A DNA stretch of 64,000 nt from positions 952,722 to 1,016,721 of the forward strand of contig OY282381.1 in NCBI GenBank assembly GCA_958295915.1. The letters run 5' to 3'. The notes under the pieces are model-generated. The model was given only the letters and a program-made list of their open reading frames with translations, did no database searches and was not told the origin of the DNA. The translations under genes were made by a program, and so were the position numbers. Source of the stretch: an uncultured Caldilineaceae bacterium (GTDB lineage: Bacteria; Chloroflexota; Anaerolineae; Caldilineales; Caldilineaceae). Of this stretch, positions 16,964-24,573 are shown one piece after another. The first letter of the stretch is position 1; every line of letters begins with the position of its first letter.

Positions 16964-18436
16964 GTGACGACTGAACCTACCCGCGCATTCGCGCGCAAAG
17001 AGAGGCAACTCTTTCTCGACAAGGCGGACATATCCGAGATCGACAACCTGCAGACGCGCATGCACCGCCCCAACAAGAAAGGCGCGGTGATCCGCTCAGA
17101 CCCGCACATGGCTCTGCGAGCCCAACAGAACGACGGACCAGCCTACCGGCCCCAGACGCGTACAGCGCCAGTGTGGGATGCGGAGGCCGGTCTCTGGAAG
17201 TTCTGGACCATCGGGGCAAAGCTGGACGCTGATACAGGGCGCTCATCCTACCACGAGAGCCGCGATGGGCTCCACTGGTACCAGCCAAACGTGGGTCAGT
17301 GGGAGTACCAAGGCTCAAGCGACAACAACCACGTCTGTATCCCCATCGATGACACACGCACCACTGAAGTGCTGGGCGTTGTCTACGATGCCAGCGACCC
17401 GGATCCGTCCCAGCGCTTCAAGGCGATCACCTTTACGGTCGCGCCAGACCACTCTATATTCTTCGCCGTCTCCCCCGATGGCATCGTCTGGAAACGTCAC
17501 CACGCTCCCCCGATCCTGTCCGGGGACGAACCAAACTTCAGCTTTGACGCCGCCAACCACCGCTTCATCGCCACAGTCAAGGTCAGAGGGCCCCACGGAC
17601 GTTCGCACGCGCTGACCACGAGCGAGGACTTCACGCATTGGAGCGAACCAGAGCTGGTCTTCCACGCAGACGACGAAGATCAGGAGCTGGCGCGCGCGGT
17701 GATCGCGCGGCGGCTCGCCAATCCCGCGCTGCAACAGCCAATCATCAACCATCCAGAGGAGCATGGCGTTGATGTCTACAACTTCGCCATCTCCCGCTAC
17801 GAAAGCCGTTATATCGGCTTCGCCTCCATGTTCCACCATGTCGGGCGCAGCTATGAAGGGCGCAACCACGACGGCTTCCATCACGTCCAGTTAGCGAGCA
17901 GCCAGGACATGCGCGCCTGGCTGCGGCAGGGCAAGCGCGAGCCCTTTATCGACTCGTCACCGTTGGGCGGCGGCGCCTACGACACGCTGCAGATGCTCGG
18001 GCCTTCCTCGCCTGTGATACGTGATGATGAGCTTTGGTTTTACTACACAGGCGTCAAGTTCCGCTGGCCGCCGCAGAAATGGGATCTGGATCACGCGGCC
18101 ATCTGTCTGGCCACGCTGCGGCGAGACGGATTCGTCTCGCTGGATGCCACGGCAGAGGGCGGCTCAGTCACGACCGAGCCATTCCACTGGCAAGGGGAGC
18201 GGCTCTTCCTCAACGCCGTCGCGGACGAAGGCGCCATAACCGTTGCGCTTCTGGACGCCGACAACAGGCCCCTTCCGGGCTTCGGTCCGGACGACGCCAT
18301 CGCCTTGCGCGACGATGGTGTACGGCAGCCAGTGGCCTGGCGCGCGCGGAACCGGCTGCCTGAACCCGCCGACGGGCCCATACGGCTGCGCATCAACCTG
18401 ACCAACGCGCGCCTATACAGCTACTGGTTCGAATAA
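16964..18436 (+). CDS. Beta-propeller protein, glycoside-hydrolase-like, second of tandem pair
   Basis: 490 aa from a GTG preceded by GGAGGAG. It aligns along its whole length with the preceding protein, including near-identical stretches such as VDVYNFAISRYESRYIGFAS and ICLATLRRDGFVSLDAT, and the same C-terminal LYSYWFE. It differs by a short insertion near residue 50 and in loops around residues 95-130. This is a tandem duplication with later divergence, so the two may act on related substrates or form a heteromer. Function is otherwise unknown. Confidence 0.7.
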   Translation: MTTEPTRAFARKERQLFLDKADISEIDNLQTRMHRPNKKGAVIRSDPHMALRAQQNDGPAYRPQTRTAPVWDAEAGLWKFWTIGAKLDADTGRSSYHESRDGLHWYQPNVGQWEYQGSSDNNHVCIPIDDTRTTEVLGVVYDASDPDPSQRFKAITFTVAPDHSIFFAVSPDGIVWKRHHAPPILSGDEPNFSFDAANHRFIATVKVRGPHGRSHALTTSEDFTHWSEPELVFHADDEDQELARAVIARRLANPALQQPIINHPEEHGVDVYNFAISRYESRYIGFASMFHHVGRSYEGRNHDGFHHVQLASSQDMRAWLRQGKREPFIDSSPLGGGAYDTLQMLGPSSPVIRDDELWFYYTGVKFRWPPQKWDLDHAAICLATLRRDGFVSLDATAEGGSVTTEPFHWQGERLFLNAVADEGAITVALLDADNRPLPGFGPDDAIALRDDGVRQPVAWRARNRLPEPADGPIRLRINLTNARLYSYWFE

Positions 18437-18534
18437 TTCCAGCAAACGTGATATGCTGAGAACACAATCCATTATTCTCGCATCGCCAGACAGTATATCC
18501 GCACAACGATCTCAGATACGCCGAGGAACAGACG

Positions 18535-19863
18535 ATGGATCAAACTGCCGCTACGATCGAGGAGATCTATACCGCAGAAAACCCAAGCTCGCTGGAGCAG
18601 TTCGACAGGGACCGCAAGTCCATGCCGGGCGGCGCCAAGGGAGCGTACTTCTACGCCCCCTATCCACTTACCATGCAACGCGGGGAGGGCTGTTATCTCT
18701 ATGATATCGACGAACGGCGCCGCGTCGATTTTGCCAACCACCACACCGGGCAGATCCTGGGACACAACAACCCCGCGGTGAACGCAGCGCTGCAGGCGCA
18801 GCTCTCTCGGGGAATCGCCCTCGGCGCGCCTACGGGCAATGAAGCGGCGCTGGCCGAGGAGATGTGTGACCGTGTCGCGTCGGTTGAGCGCATCCGCTTC
18901 TGCAACTCCGGCACCGAGGCGACCCTACATGCCATTCGGCTGGCGCGGGGGTTCAGCGGGCGGCCCAAGATCGCCAAGTTCGAGGGTGGTTATCACGGCA
19001 GCCATGACGTAGTCGAGGTGAGCGTCGCGCCGCCGGTAGATGAGGCAGGCCCCGCCGACGCGCCCTATGCGGCGCCGACCGCGGGCGGCATATCTCCCCA
19101 TGCGACCGCCGAAGTCATCGTCTTGCCCTACAACAACGAAGACGCGCTTGAACAGCTCGTGCGCCGCCATCGGGACGAACTGGCCTGTGTGATCCTCGAC
19201 CCCAAGACAGGGATCCTACCGCTGCGTAAAGAGTTTGCGCAAGCTGTGCGCCGTGTGACCGCAGAGAACGATGTCCTGTTCATACTCGACGAGGTGGTCG
19301 GCTTTCGCCTGGCGCGGGGCGGCGTTCAGGAATACTACGGCATCAGCCCAGACCTGACCGCGTTCGGTAAACTGATTGGGGGTGGCCTCCCGGTCGGCGC
19401 CTTTGGTGGCCGCGCCGATATTATGGACCTATTCGATGGCAGCGGCGAGCCAACCGGATTCTTCCAGAGCGGCACCTTCAGCGCCCATGCCATGGTCATG
19501 GCCGCGGGACTCGCCACCTTACAGCAGCTGACGCCGGCCGCCTTTCGGCGTCTGAACAGACTGGGGGAGCGTCTGCGCGCCGGGTTCAACGATCTCCGCG
19601 CCCGTATCGACATCCCCGTCCAGGCTGTCGTACTCGGCTCCCTCTTCAGCATCTATTTCACCGACGAGCCGCTGATCGACTACCGCAGTCTGGCCAGCAA
19701 CGACAGCGAAATGGCCCAGCGCGTCTTTCTCTCCCTTCTCAATCAGGGCTATTTCCTGAGCCAGGGACTAACGATGAATGCGCTCTCCCTGCCTATGGAA
19801 GATGAACATATCGACGGGTTGCTGCTCGCATTCGAAAAAGCCCTCGAGCAAGCCCGCCCATAG
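18535..19863 (+). CDS. Class III PLP aminotransferase, glutamate-1-semialdehyde aminomutase-like
   Basis: 442 aa. The N-terminal layout (SMPGGAKGAYFYAPYPLTM ... GCYLYDIDERRRVDFAN) is that of HemL-like class III enzymes. FCNSGTEATLHAIRLAR binds PLP phosphate, LDEVVGFRLARGG contains the PLP-N1 aspartate (about D252), and DLTAFGKLIGGGLPVGAFGG holds the Schiff-base lysine (about K279). A GAGGAAC lies before the ATG. In this catabolic setting it probably moves or shifts an amino group on a sugar acid or amino acid rather than making tetrapyrrole precursor, but the sequence alone does not settle this. Confidence 0.82.
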   Translation: MDQTAATIEEIYTAENPSSLEQFDRDRKSMPGGAKGAYFYAPYPLTMQRGEGCYLYDIDERRRVDFANHHTGQILGHNNPAVNAALQAQLSRGIALGAPTGNEAALAEEMCDRVASVERIRFCNSGTEATLHAIRLARGFSGRPKIAKFEGGYHGSHDVVEVSVAPPVDEAGPADAPYAAPTAGGISPHATAEVIVLPYNNEDALEQLVRRHRDELACVILDPKTGILPLRKEFAQAVRRVTAENDVLFILDEVVGFRLARGGVQEYYGISPDLTAFGKLIGGGLPVGAFGGRADIMDLFDGSGEPTGFFQSGTFSAHAMVMAAGLATLQQLTPAAFRRLNRLGERLRAGFNDLRARIDIPVQAVVLGSLFSIYFTDEPLIDYRSLASNDSEMAQRVFLSLLNQGYFLSQGLTMNALSLPMEDEHIDGLLLAFEKALEQARP

Positions 19864-19909
19864 CGGCAAGCCAGCAGCCGCTTCCTGCTCACCGAGAAAA
19901 GGAACCACT

Positions 19910-21430
19910 ATGTACGCCATCGACTTTATCTCTGAATTCAGCGTGAATCCAATCCCCGAACCGGATACAACACTGGCGGCCCTGCTGCGCCAGAGTGAGC
20001 GACACGACACCACGCTCACCCTGACAACATCCCGGCGTGGTCTGGTCAACCAGGTAAACCCCGAAGCCGTGGCAGAGACGCTCGCCGTCACTGCTGAACA
20101 TCCTCGTCTCTTGCCCGTCGGCACTCTCGATCCGCGCTATTTCCTCAACTGGCAGGACGATCTGCAAACCTGTGTCGATGGCGGTTGCGTGGCCATCCGC
20201 TTCTCGCCCGGGCCGCAGAAATGGCATCCGGACATCCTGGTCTTCGAAAAGATGATAGAGGCGGTCGGGGCGGCGGGGCTGCCCATCATCGTTGACTTCA
20301 AGGGGGCAAGCGACGATGGTTTGACCTGGATTCGCAAGGTTGCGGCCGCCACCCACCGTTACGGCGTGCAAGTCGTGATGAACGAGGTCAGCTACGCCAA
20401 CATGGGCGAGTTGATCACCGTAATGCAGGCCTACCCCAATGTCTACGCTGCGATCCGTTGGCTCTGTCTGGCCGATGGCCTCGAAGTTATGGTCGAGGCC
20501 GGCCTGGGCGACCGCTTGCTCTATGGCAGCAACGCGCCCAAGTATTCGATACACGCCCTGCGCAATCAGGTGTTGATGGCCCGGATCTCTGACGAAACCA
20601 AGCAGGCGATCCTCGGAGCCAATGCCCTGCGCCTGCTGGACATGGACATCGAAGATCTGCCGGTGGAACCGCTGCTCATCCAGACAAAGGCAAATTTGCC
20701 CGCTGAACCGATCATCGACATTCACGCCCACGTCTCCGGCTTCCACTGCGCAGAGCCCTACAATACGCGCACCGAAACCAACGTGCCAGAGATGACCGAG
20801 CGTTGCAACATCCAATATACCTTTGTCTCATCTTACAACGCCATCAACTACGACATGCGGGAAGGCAACGCGGACACCCAGGCCTTCCTCGAGCGCTACC
20901 CCAATCTGCGGGGCTATATCTCCTGCGATCCGCGGGACATCCCCGGCTCGGTTGAGCAGATGGAACGCTATTTCCAGGATCCCCGCTTCGTAGGGGTCAA
21001 GCTCTATTGCCCCTTTGGCGGCAATATGGCGACCAAACGCATGCAGGATCTGCTGGACGAAATCGCTCGCTTCGGTCGTCCTGTCAAAATCCACATGGAC
21101 GAAACCGGCTCGCCCTATCCGGGCGTGCGTTCGGCCGCGCTGCGCAACCCCGATTTAGCCATCATCAAGGCCCACGGCGATGATGCGGAGGGCGCGCGCC
21201 AGATCGTTGACCTGCCCAACATATACTTCGAATTTTGCAGCAGCGGCATCCAGGCAGGCCGCATCCGCCGCGCCCTGGACATCTTAGGGCCGGAGCGGAT
21301 TCTCTTTGGCACCGACCAGCCCCTCTTCGCTCCTTGGTTCGAGTACGGGGCCTATATCGACGCCATTCAAACTCAGCGCGAGGCCGACCTGATCTTTCGA
21401 GAGAATGCCAGGCGTATCTTTGCCCTCTGA
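19910..21430 (+). CDS. Fused double amidohydrolase-family protein, N-terminal half lacking metal ligands
   Basis: 506 aa from the ATG at 19910 (AAAAGGAACC upstream). It holds two amidohydrolase (PF04909-type) TIM-barrel halves. The second half (from about residue 265) has all expected ligands: IDIHAHV (H272, H274), VKLYCPF, KIHMDE, IKAHGD and LFGTDQP. The first half keeps the fold pattern and the closing GANALRLLDMD, but starts with AIDFISEF instead of HxH and has YGSNAP where an aspartate is expected. It is therefore likely a structural or regulatory pseudo-enzyme domain. Probable role: hydrolysis or lactone opening of a small sugar-derived acid. Confidence 0.8.
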   Translation: MYAIDFISEFSVNPIPEPDTTLAALLRQSERHDTTLTLTTSRRGLVNQVNPEAVAETLAVTAEHPRLLPVGTLDPRYFLNWQDDLQTCVDGGCVAIRFSPGPQKWHPDILVFEKMIEAVGAAGLPIIVDFKGASDDGLTWIRKVAAATHRYGVQVVMNEVSYANMGELITVMQAYPNVYAAIRWLCLADGLEVMVEAGLGDRLLYGSNAPKYSIHALRNQVLMARISDETKQAILGANALRLLDMDIEDLPVEPLLIQTKANLPAEPIIDIHAHVSGFHCAEPYNTRTETNVPEMTERCNIQYTFVSSYNAINYDMREGNADTQAFLERYPNLRGYISCDPRDIPGSVEQMERYFQDPRFVGVKLYCPFGGNMATKRMQDLLDEIARFGRPVKIHMDETGSPYPGVRSAALRNPDLAIIKAHGDDAEGARQIVDLPNIYFEFCSSGIQAGRIRRALDILGPERILFGTDQPLFAPWFEYGAYIDAIQTQREADLIFRENARRIFAL

Positions 21431-21452
21431 TTCATTTGATCTATCTGATCGA

Positions 21453-21497
21453 CCATGATGGTATCCTGTTCATCATAGCAATCAGGAAAATCAGTGG
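21453..21497 (+). repeat. Dispersed leader repeat, copy 2
   Basis: 45 bp matching 8186-8230 at about 39 positions. It lies 89 bp before the DegT aminotransferase ATG, in the same orientation relative to that gene as copy 1 is to its gene. The remainder of the gap (21498-21585) contains only the ribosome site AAAGGAG. Confidence 0.65.
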
Positions 21498-21585
21498 TCA
21501 GATTGGTAGCAAGTTTATCGAAACGGCCCAGAAGATTCATCGACAGAGTGAATTTCCGGGCCAGCACAGCGAAAGGAGACATCTG

Positions 21586-22818
21586 ATGGCCATAGCAATC
21601 GAACGCAACGCGCCGCCGGTTCGCAGCGGTTCATTTGGACCCCAATGGGATATGGGCGACGAAGAGATCAACGAACTGATCGAGGTGATCCGCGCCGGCA
21701 AATTAGGGCGTTTAGGCGGTTCGAAGGTCGACCAATTTGAGCGCGACTTTGCCGAGATGAACGGCGTCAACTATGCCCAAGCAGTGACATCGGGCACCGC
21801 GGCCGTCCATACGGCCGTAGGGGTCATCGACCCCAATCCCGGCGACGAGATCATCACCACGAGCATCACCGACATGGGCACGATCATCGGCATCCTCTAC
21901 CAGAATGCAATCCCCATCTTTGCCGACATCGATCCCGCTACCGGCAACCTGGACATCCAGGATGTGGAGGCCAAGATCACCGAACGCACCAAAGCGATTC
22001 TCGTAGTCCATCTTTTTGGCAATCCCTGCCCGATGGAGGCGTATGTGGCCCTGGCGCGCAAGTATGACCTCTTTCTGATCGAGGACTGCGCGCAGGCGCA
22101 ACTGGCCGAATACGGCGGACGGCCTGTCGGCGCATGGGGCGATTTCGGCTGCTTCAGTTTTGGCGGCAAACACATGACCACCGGCGACGGCGGTATGGTG
22201 ATCAGCAACCGCGCTGATCTATCCGAACGGTTGAAGTGGTTCGCGGACAAAGGCAATCCCCGCCACCCAATCTACGAGCACTACTATCTGGCCCCCAATT
22301 ACCGTATGACCGACCTGCAAGGCGCAGTTGGCATCGCCCAACTCAGGAAGGTGACCGCTGCCGTACGCCACAAGCAATGGGTCGCCAGCCATCTTAACGA
22401 GGTCATCGACGGCGAGGAAGGCCTCTCTTTGCAGCCCGTCCTGCCAGAAGCCAGACACTCCTACTGGGCCTATGGCTTTCACGTCGATGCCGCGCTGATG
22501 GGCGCGTCGGCAACCCAGTTCGCAGCCGCATTGCAGGCCGAAGGCGTGCCCGCCAACGCGCCCTATATGATCTATCCCGTCTACAAATACCCGGTCATGG
22601 CCCAGCAGCGCGCCTATGGAACGTCCGATTTCTCTTGGGCCGGAGAGGCCGCCACAGCCATCGACTACGGTTCCCTGTCATTACAAGACTCCGAGAAGTT
22701 CCTGGAGACAACGGTCGTGATGCCAATGAATCCTTCCTATACGGAACAGGACGTGGCAGACTTCAGCGCAGCTATCAAGAAGGTCAGCGATTACTACCGC
22801 TCGAAACTGTCGGCCTAG
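21586..22818 (+). CDS. DegT/DnrJ/EryC1/StrS-type PLP aminotransferase
   Basis: 410 aa from the ATG at 21586 with AAAGGAGA upstream; longer readings run through the repeat. Motifs are AVTSGTAAVHTAVG (phosphate binding), LIEDCAQAQLAEYGG, and GCFSFGGKHMTTGDGG with the Schiff-base lysine at about K195. Family members transfer amino groups to keto-sugars or scyllo-inosose. With the Gfo/Idh dehydrogenases nearby, amino-sugar or aminocyclitol conversion is a reasonable inference. A paralogue lies in the minus-strand operon at 43439-44848. Confidence 0.9.
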   Translation: MAIAIERNAPPVRSGSFGPQWDMGDEEINELIEVIRAGKLGRLGGSKVDQFERDFAEMNGVNYAQAVTSGTAAVHTAVGVIDPNPGDEIITTSITDMGTIIGILYQNAIPIFADIDPATGNLDIQDVEAKITERTKAILVVHLFGNPCPMEAYVALARKYDLFLIEDCAQAQLAEYGGRPVGAWGDFGCFSFGGKHMTTGDGGMVISNRADLSERLKWFADKGNPRHPIYEHYYLAPNYRMTDLQGAVGIAQLRKVTAAVRHKQWVASHLNEVIDGEEGLSLQPVLPEARHSYWAYGFHVDAALMGASATQFAAALQAEGVPANAPYMIYPVYKYPVMAQQRAYGTSDFSWAGEAATAIDYGSLSLQDSEKFLETTVVMPMNPSYTEQDVADFSAAIKKVSDYYRSKLSA

Positions 22819-22823
22819 AAACC

Positions 22824-22848
22824 CCAGTGATCAGTGGTCAGTGCAGTT
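22824..22848 (+). repeat. CAGTGATCAGTGGTCAGTG-type junction repeat
   Basis: A short element of the CAGTGGTCAGTG family fills the gap between the DegT aminotransferase stop and the next start. Relatives are at 29984-30019, 42551-42573, 42620-42645, 43441-43480 and 44866-44886, all at gene junctions. It leaves the next gene without a visible Shine-Dalgarno sequence. Confidence 0.6.
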
Positions 22849-22854
22849 AAAAAA

Positions 22855-23622
22855 ATGTCTACTCAATTCACATTCCGCCCACGCGTTCCCGTATTCGATG
22901 CCAATGTTCGGGTAGGCGATCTACACTATGAACCGTCAGCGTGCCGCAATCGCGAACAACTGTTGGCCGAGATGGACCGGCACGAAATCGAAAAGGCTCT
23001 GATCTACCACGCGCATACGGAAGAGCTGAGCCCAGTCGACGGCAACCTTTTCCTGGAAGAGTGGCTGGGAGACGAAGGCCGTCTTTTTCCCCAATGGTCG
23101 ATCATGCCCACAGCCGAATCCATGGCGCAGGTACAGAGGCTGCACGATCAGGGACGTGTGCGCAACGTTCGCCTGCACGATACGCGCGGCGCCGGGCTGC
23201 CCTTCCGCGCCTGGGCCTACGGACCCATGCTCACCTGGCTGAGTGAAAAGCGGATTCCACTCTGGATCCCCGTGCCCGATGCGGATGCCGACGAGCTGGC
23301 TACAACGCTCCAGGCTTACCCTGATCTCGTTACAGTCCTGGTCGGCGCCCACTACCTGCACGCCCTGTTGGTCCGCCCGCTCCTTACCGCGTTGCCCAAC
23401 ACCTATCTGGAGCTGAGCCGCTTCGAGCCGCTAGGCGAAGTGGAAGCGCTTTGCTCCGAGTATGGGTCCGAACGATTCGTATACGGCTCCTGGTATGACC
23501 GCTATGCCATGGGCCCGATGCTCTTCTACCTCCATCACACGGAGCTCAACGATACGGATCTGGCTCTGATCTGCGCCGGAAATCTGTTGCGTATTCTACA
23601 GGGAGAGGGCCAGCATGATTGA
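22855..23622 (+). CDS. Amidohydrolase-like TIM-barrel protein with degenerate metal site
   Basis: 255 aa from the ATG at 22855; an in-frame GTG at 22834 lies inside the junction repeat. The fold pattern follows PF04909 proteins and ends with DTDLALICAGNLLRIL, but the first-strand HxH is replaced by VFDANVRVG and the late aspartate region reads VYGSWYDRY. It overlaps the next, apparently intact amidohydrolase gene by 8 bp, so the two are probably translated together. It may act as a non-catalytic partner or bind a substrate without metal. Confidence 0.7.
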   Translation: MSTQFTFRPRVPVFDANVRVGDLHYEPSACRNREQLLAEMDRHEIEKALIYHAHTEELSPVDGNLFLEEWLGDEGRLFPQWSIMPTAESMAQVQRLHDQGRVRNVRLHDTRGAGLPFRAWAYGPMLTWLSEKRIPLWIPVPDADADELATTLQAYPDLVTVLVGAHYLHALLVRPLLTALPNTYLELSRFEPLGEVEALCSEYGSERFVYGSWYDRYAMGPMLFYLHHTELNDTDLALICAGNLLRILQGEGQHD

Positions 23623-24364
23623 AGAGCAGAGGATCATCGACTTCCACGGCCATACGGGGCGCCAGGATCGGTACAACTGGAACGACGACCCCACGGCGAT
23701 ACTGCATGCCATGGACAAGGCAGGGATCGACATCGCCTGTCTATTCAACATCTTCCATCCCGACGGAACCACCGGCAACGATATAACGGCGCGTTTTGTG
23801 GCCGCGCATCCAGACCGCTTTGTTGGTTTCGCTTACGTCTCGCCGACCATGCCAGAGCGCATGGTTCCCGAACTGACCCGCGCCATCGACGAGCTCAATC
23901 TCGTCGCCATCAAGCTCTACCCACCCTATACCCAATGGGATCTGCACGAACCGATCTGGCATCCGATCTATGAATTCGCCAATGCGCGCGGGCTGGCGGT
24001 CATCTTCCACACAGGCGCCGACCCACATTCCCACCCCAGCCTCCTGGCCGCCTGCGCGGCTCAGTTTCCCAAAGCGAATTTCGTCGCCGGCCACGCCGGC
24101 AACATCGCCGAACCGCGGCGAGCGGCCATTCAGGTGGCCCAGACCTATCCCAATGTCTATCTGGAGACCTGCTCGACCTTTCGCACGCCCGGCGTTATTG
24201 AGAAGCTGGTGAACGAAGCCGGCCCAGACCGGGTTCTATTTGGCTCCGATATCTCCCTGATGGATCCCCGCCCACAGCTGGGAAAGATCATCACCGCGCA
24301 CATCTCAGAGGAAGCGAAAAGAATGGTCTGCGGCGCAAACGCTGCCCGGCTGTTGGGAATCTGA
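23615..24364 (+). CDS. Amidohydrolase (PF04909-type metal-dependent hydrolase)
   Basis: 249 aa. Metal-site motifs are present: IDFHGHTG (H11, H13), AIKLYPPY, VIFHTGAD, FVAGHAGN and LFGSDISL. The end ANAARLLGI is typical. Family members hydrolyse lactones, decarboxylate or hydrate small carboxylates. The start overlaps the preceding degenerate homologue by 8 bp (GGGAGAGG just upstream). It is the last plus-strand catabolic gene before the methyltransferase insertion. Confidence 0.85.
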   Translation: MIEEQRIIDFHGHTGRQDRYNWNDDPTAILHAMDKAGIDIACLFNIFHPDGTTGNDITARFVAAHPDRFVGFAYVSPTMPERMVPELTRAIDELNLVAIKLYPPYTQWDLHEPIWHPIYEFANARGLAVIFHTGADPHSHPSLLAACAAQFPKANFVAGHAGNIAEPRRAAIQVAQTYPNVYLETCSTFRTPGVIEKLVNEAGPDRVLFGSDISLMDPRPQLGKIITAHISEEAKRMVCGANAARLLGI

Positions 24365-24477
24365 CTGCTGTAAAGACCGACCAGGATCTGTATGATTTCT
24401 GTGATAGACAAGAGTACGTCCTCGCGCCATGGCATCCTTGCCTTAAAAAGTTTGATATCCCGCAGAAATCAACGCCA

Positions 24478-24502
24478 GGACGCAGAGACGCGGAGACGCA
24501 AA
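24478..24502 (+). repeat. GACGCAGAGACGCGGAGACGCAAAG-type dispersed repeat
   Basis: Purine-rich repeat related to 13183-13233 and repeated at 27319-27333. It marks the left border of the duplicated methyltransferase unit. The upstream part of this gap (24365-24477) contains no recognisable gene. Confidence 0.55.
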
Positions 24503-24573
24503 GAGAACTGCGGTGATCGATCGCTGGAAACAGGGGGCGGTTCCTGATATCGACGCGAGAGCACGAACACACG

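Noticed and set aside
16632..18140. Perfect GCGAGACG-GATT-CGTCTCGC palindrome in both propeller genes
   Set aside because: Both copies encode the conserved RRDGFVSLD stretch and come from the gene duplication, so no separate role is needed.
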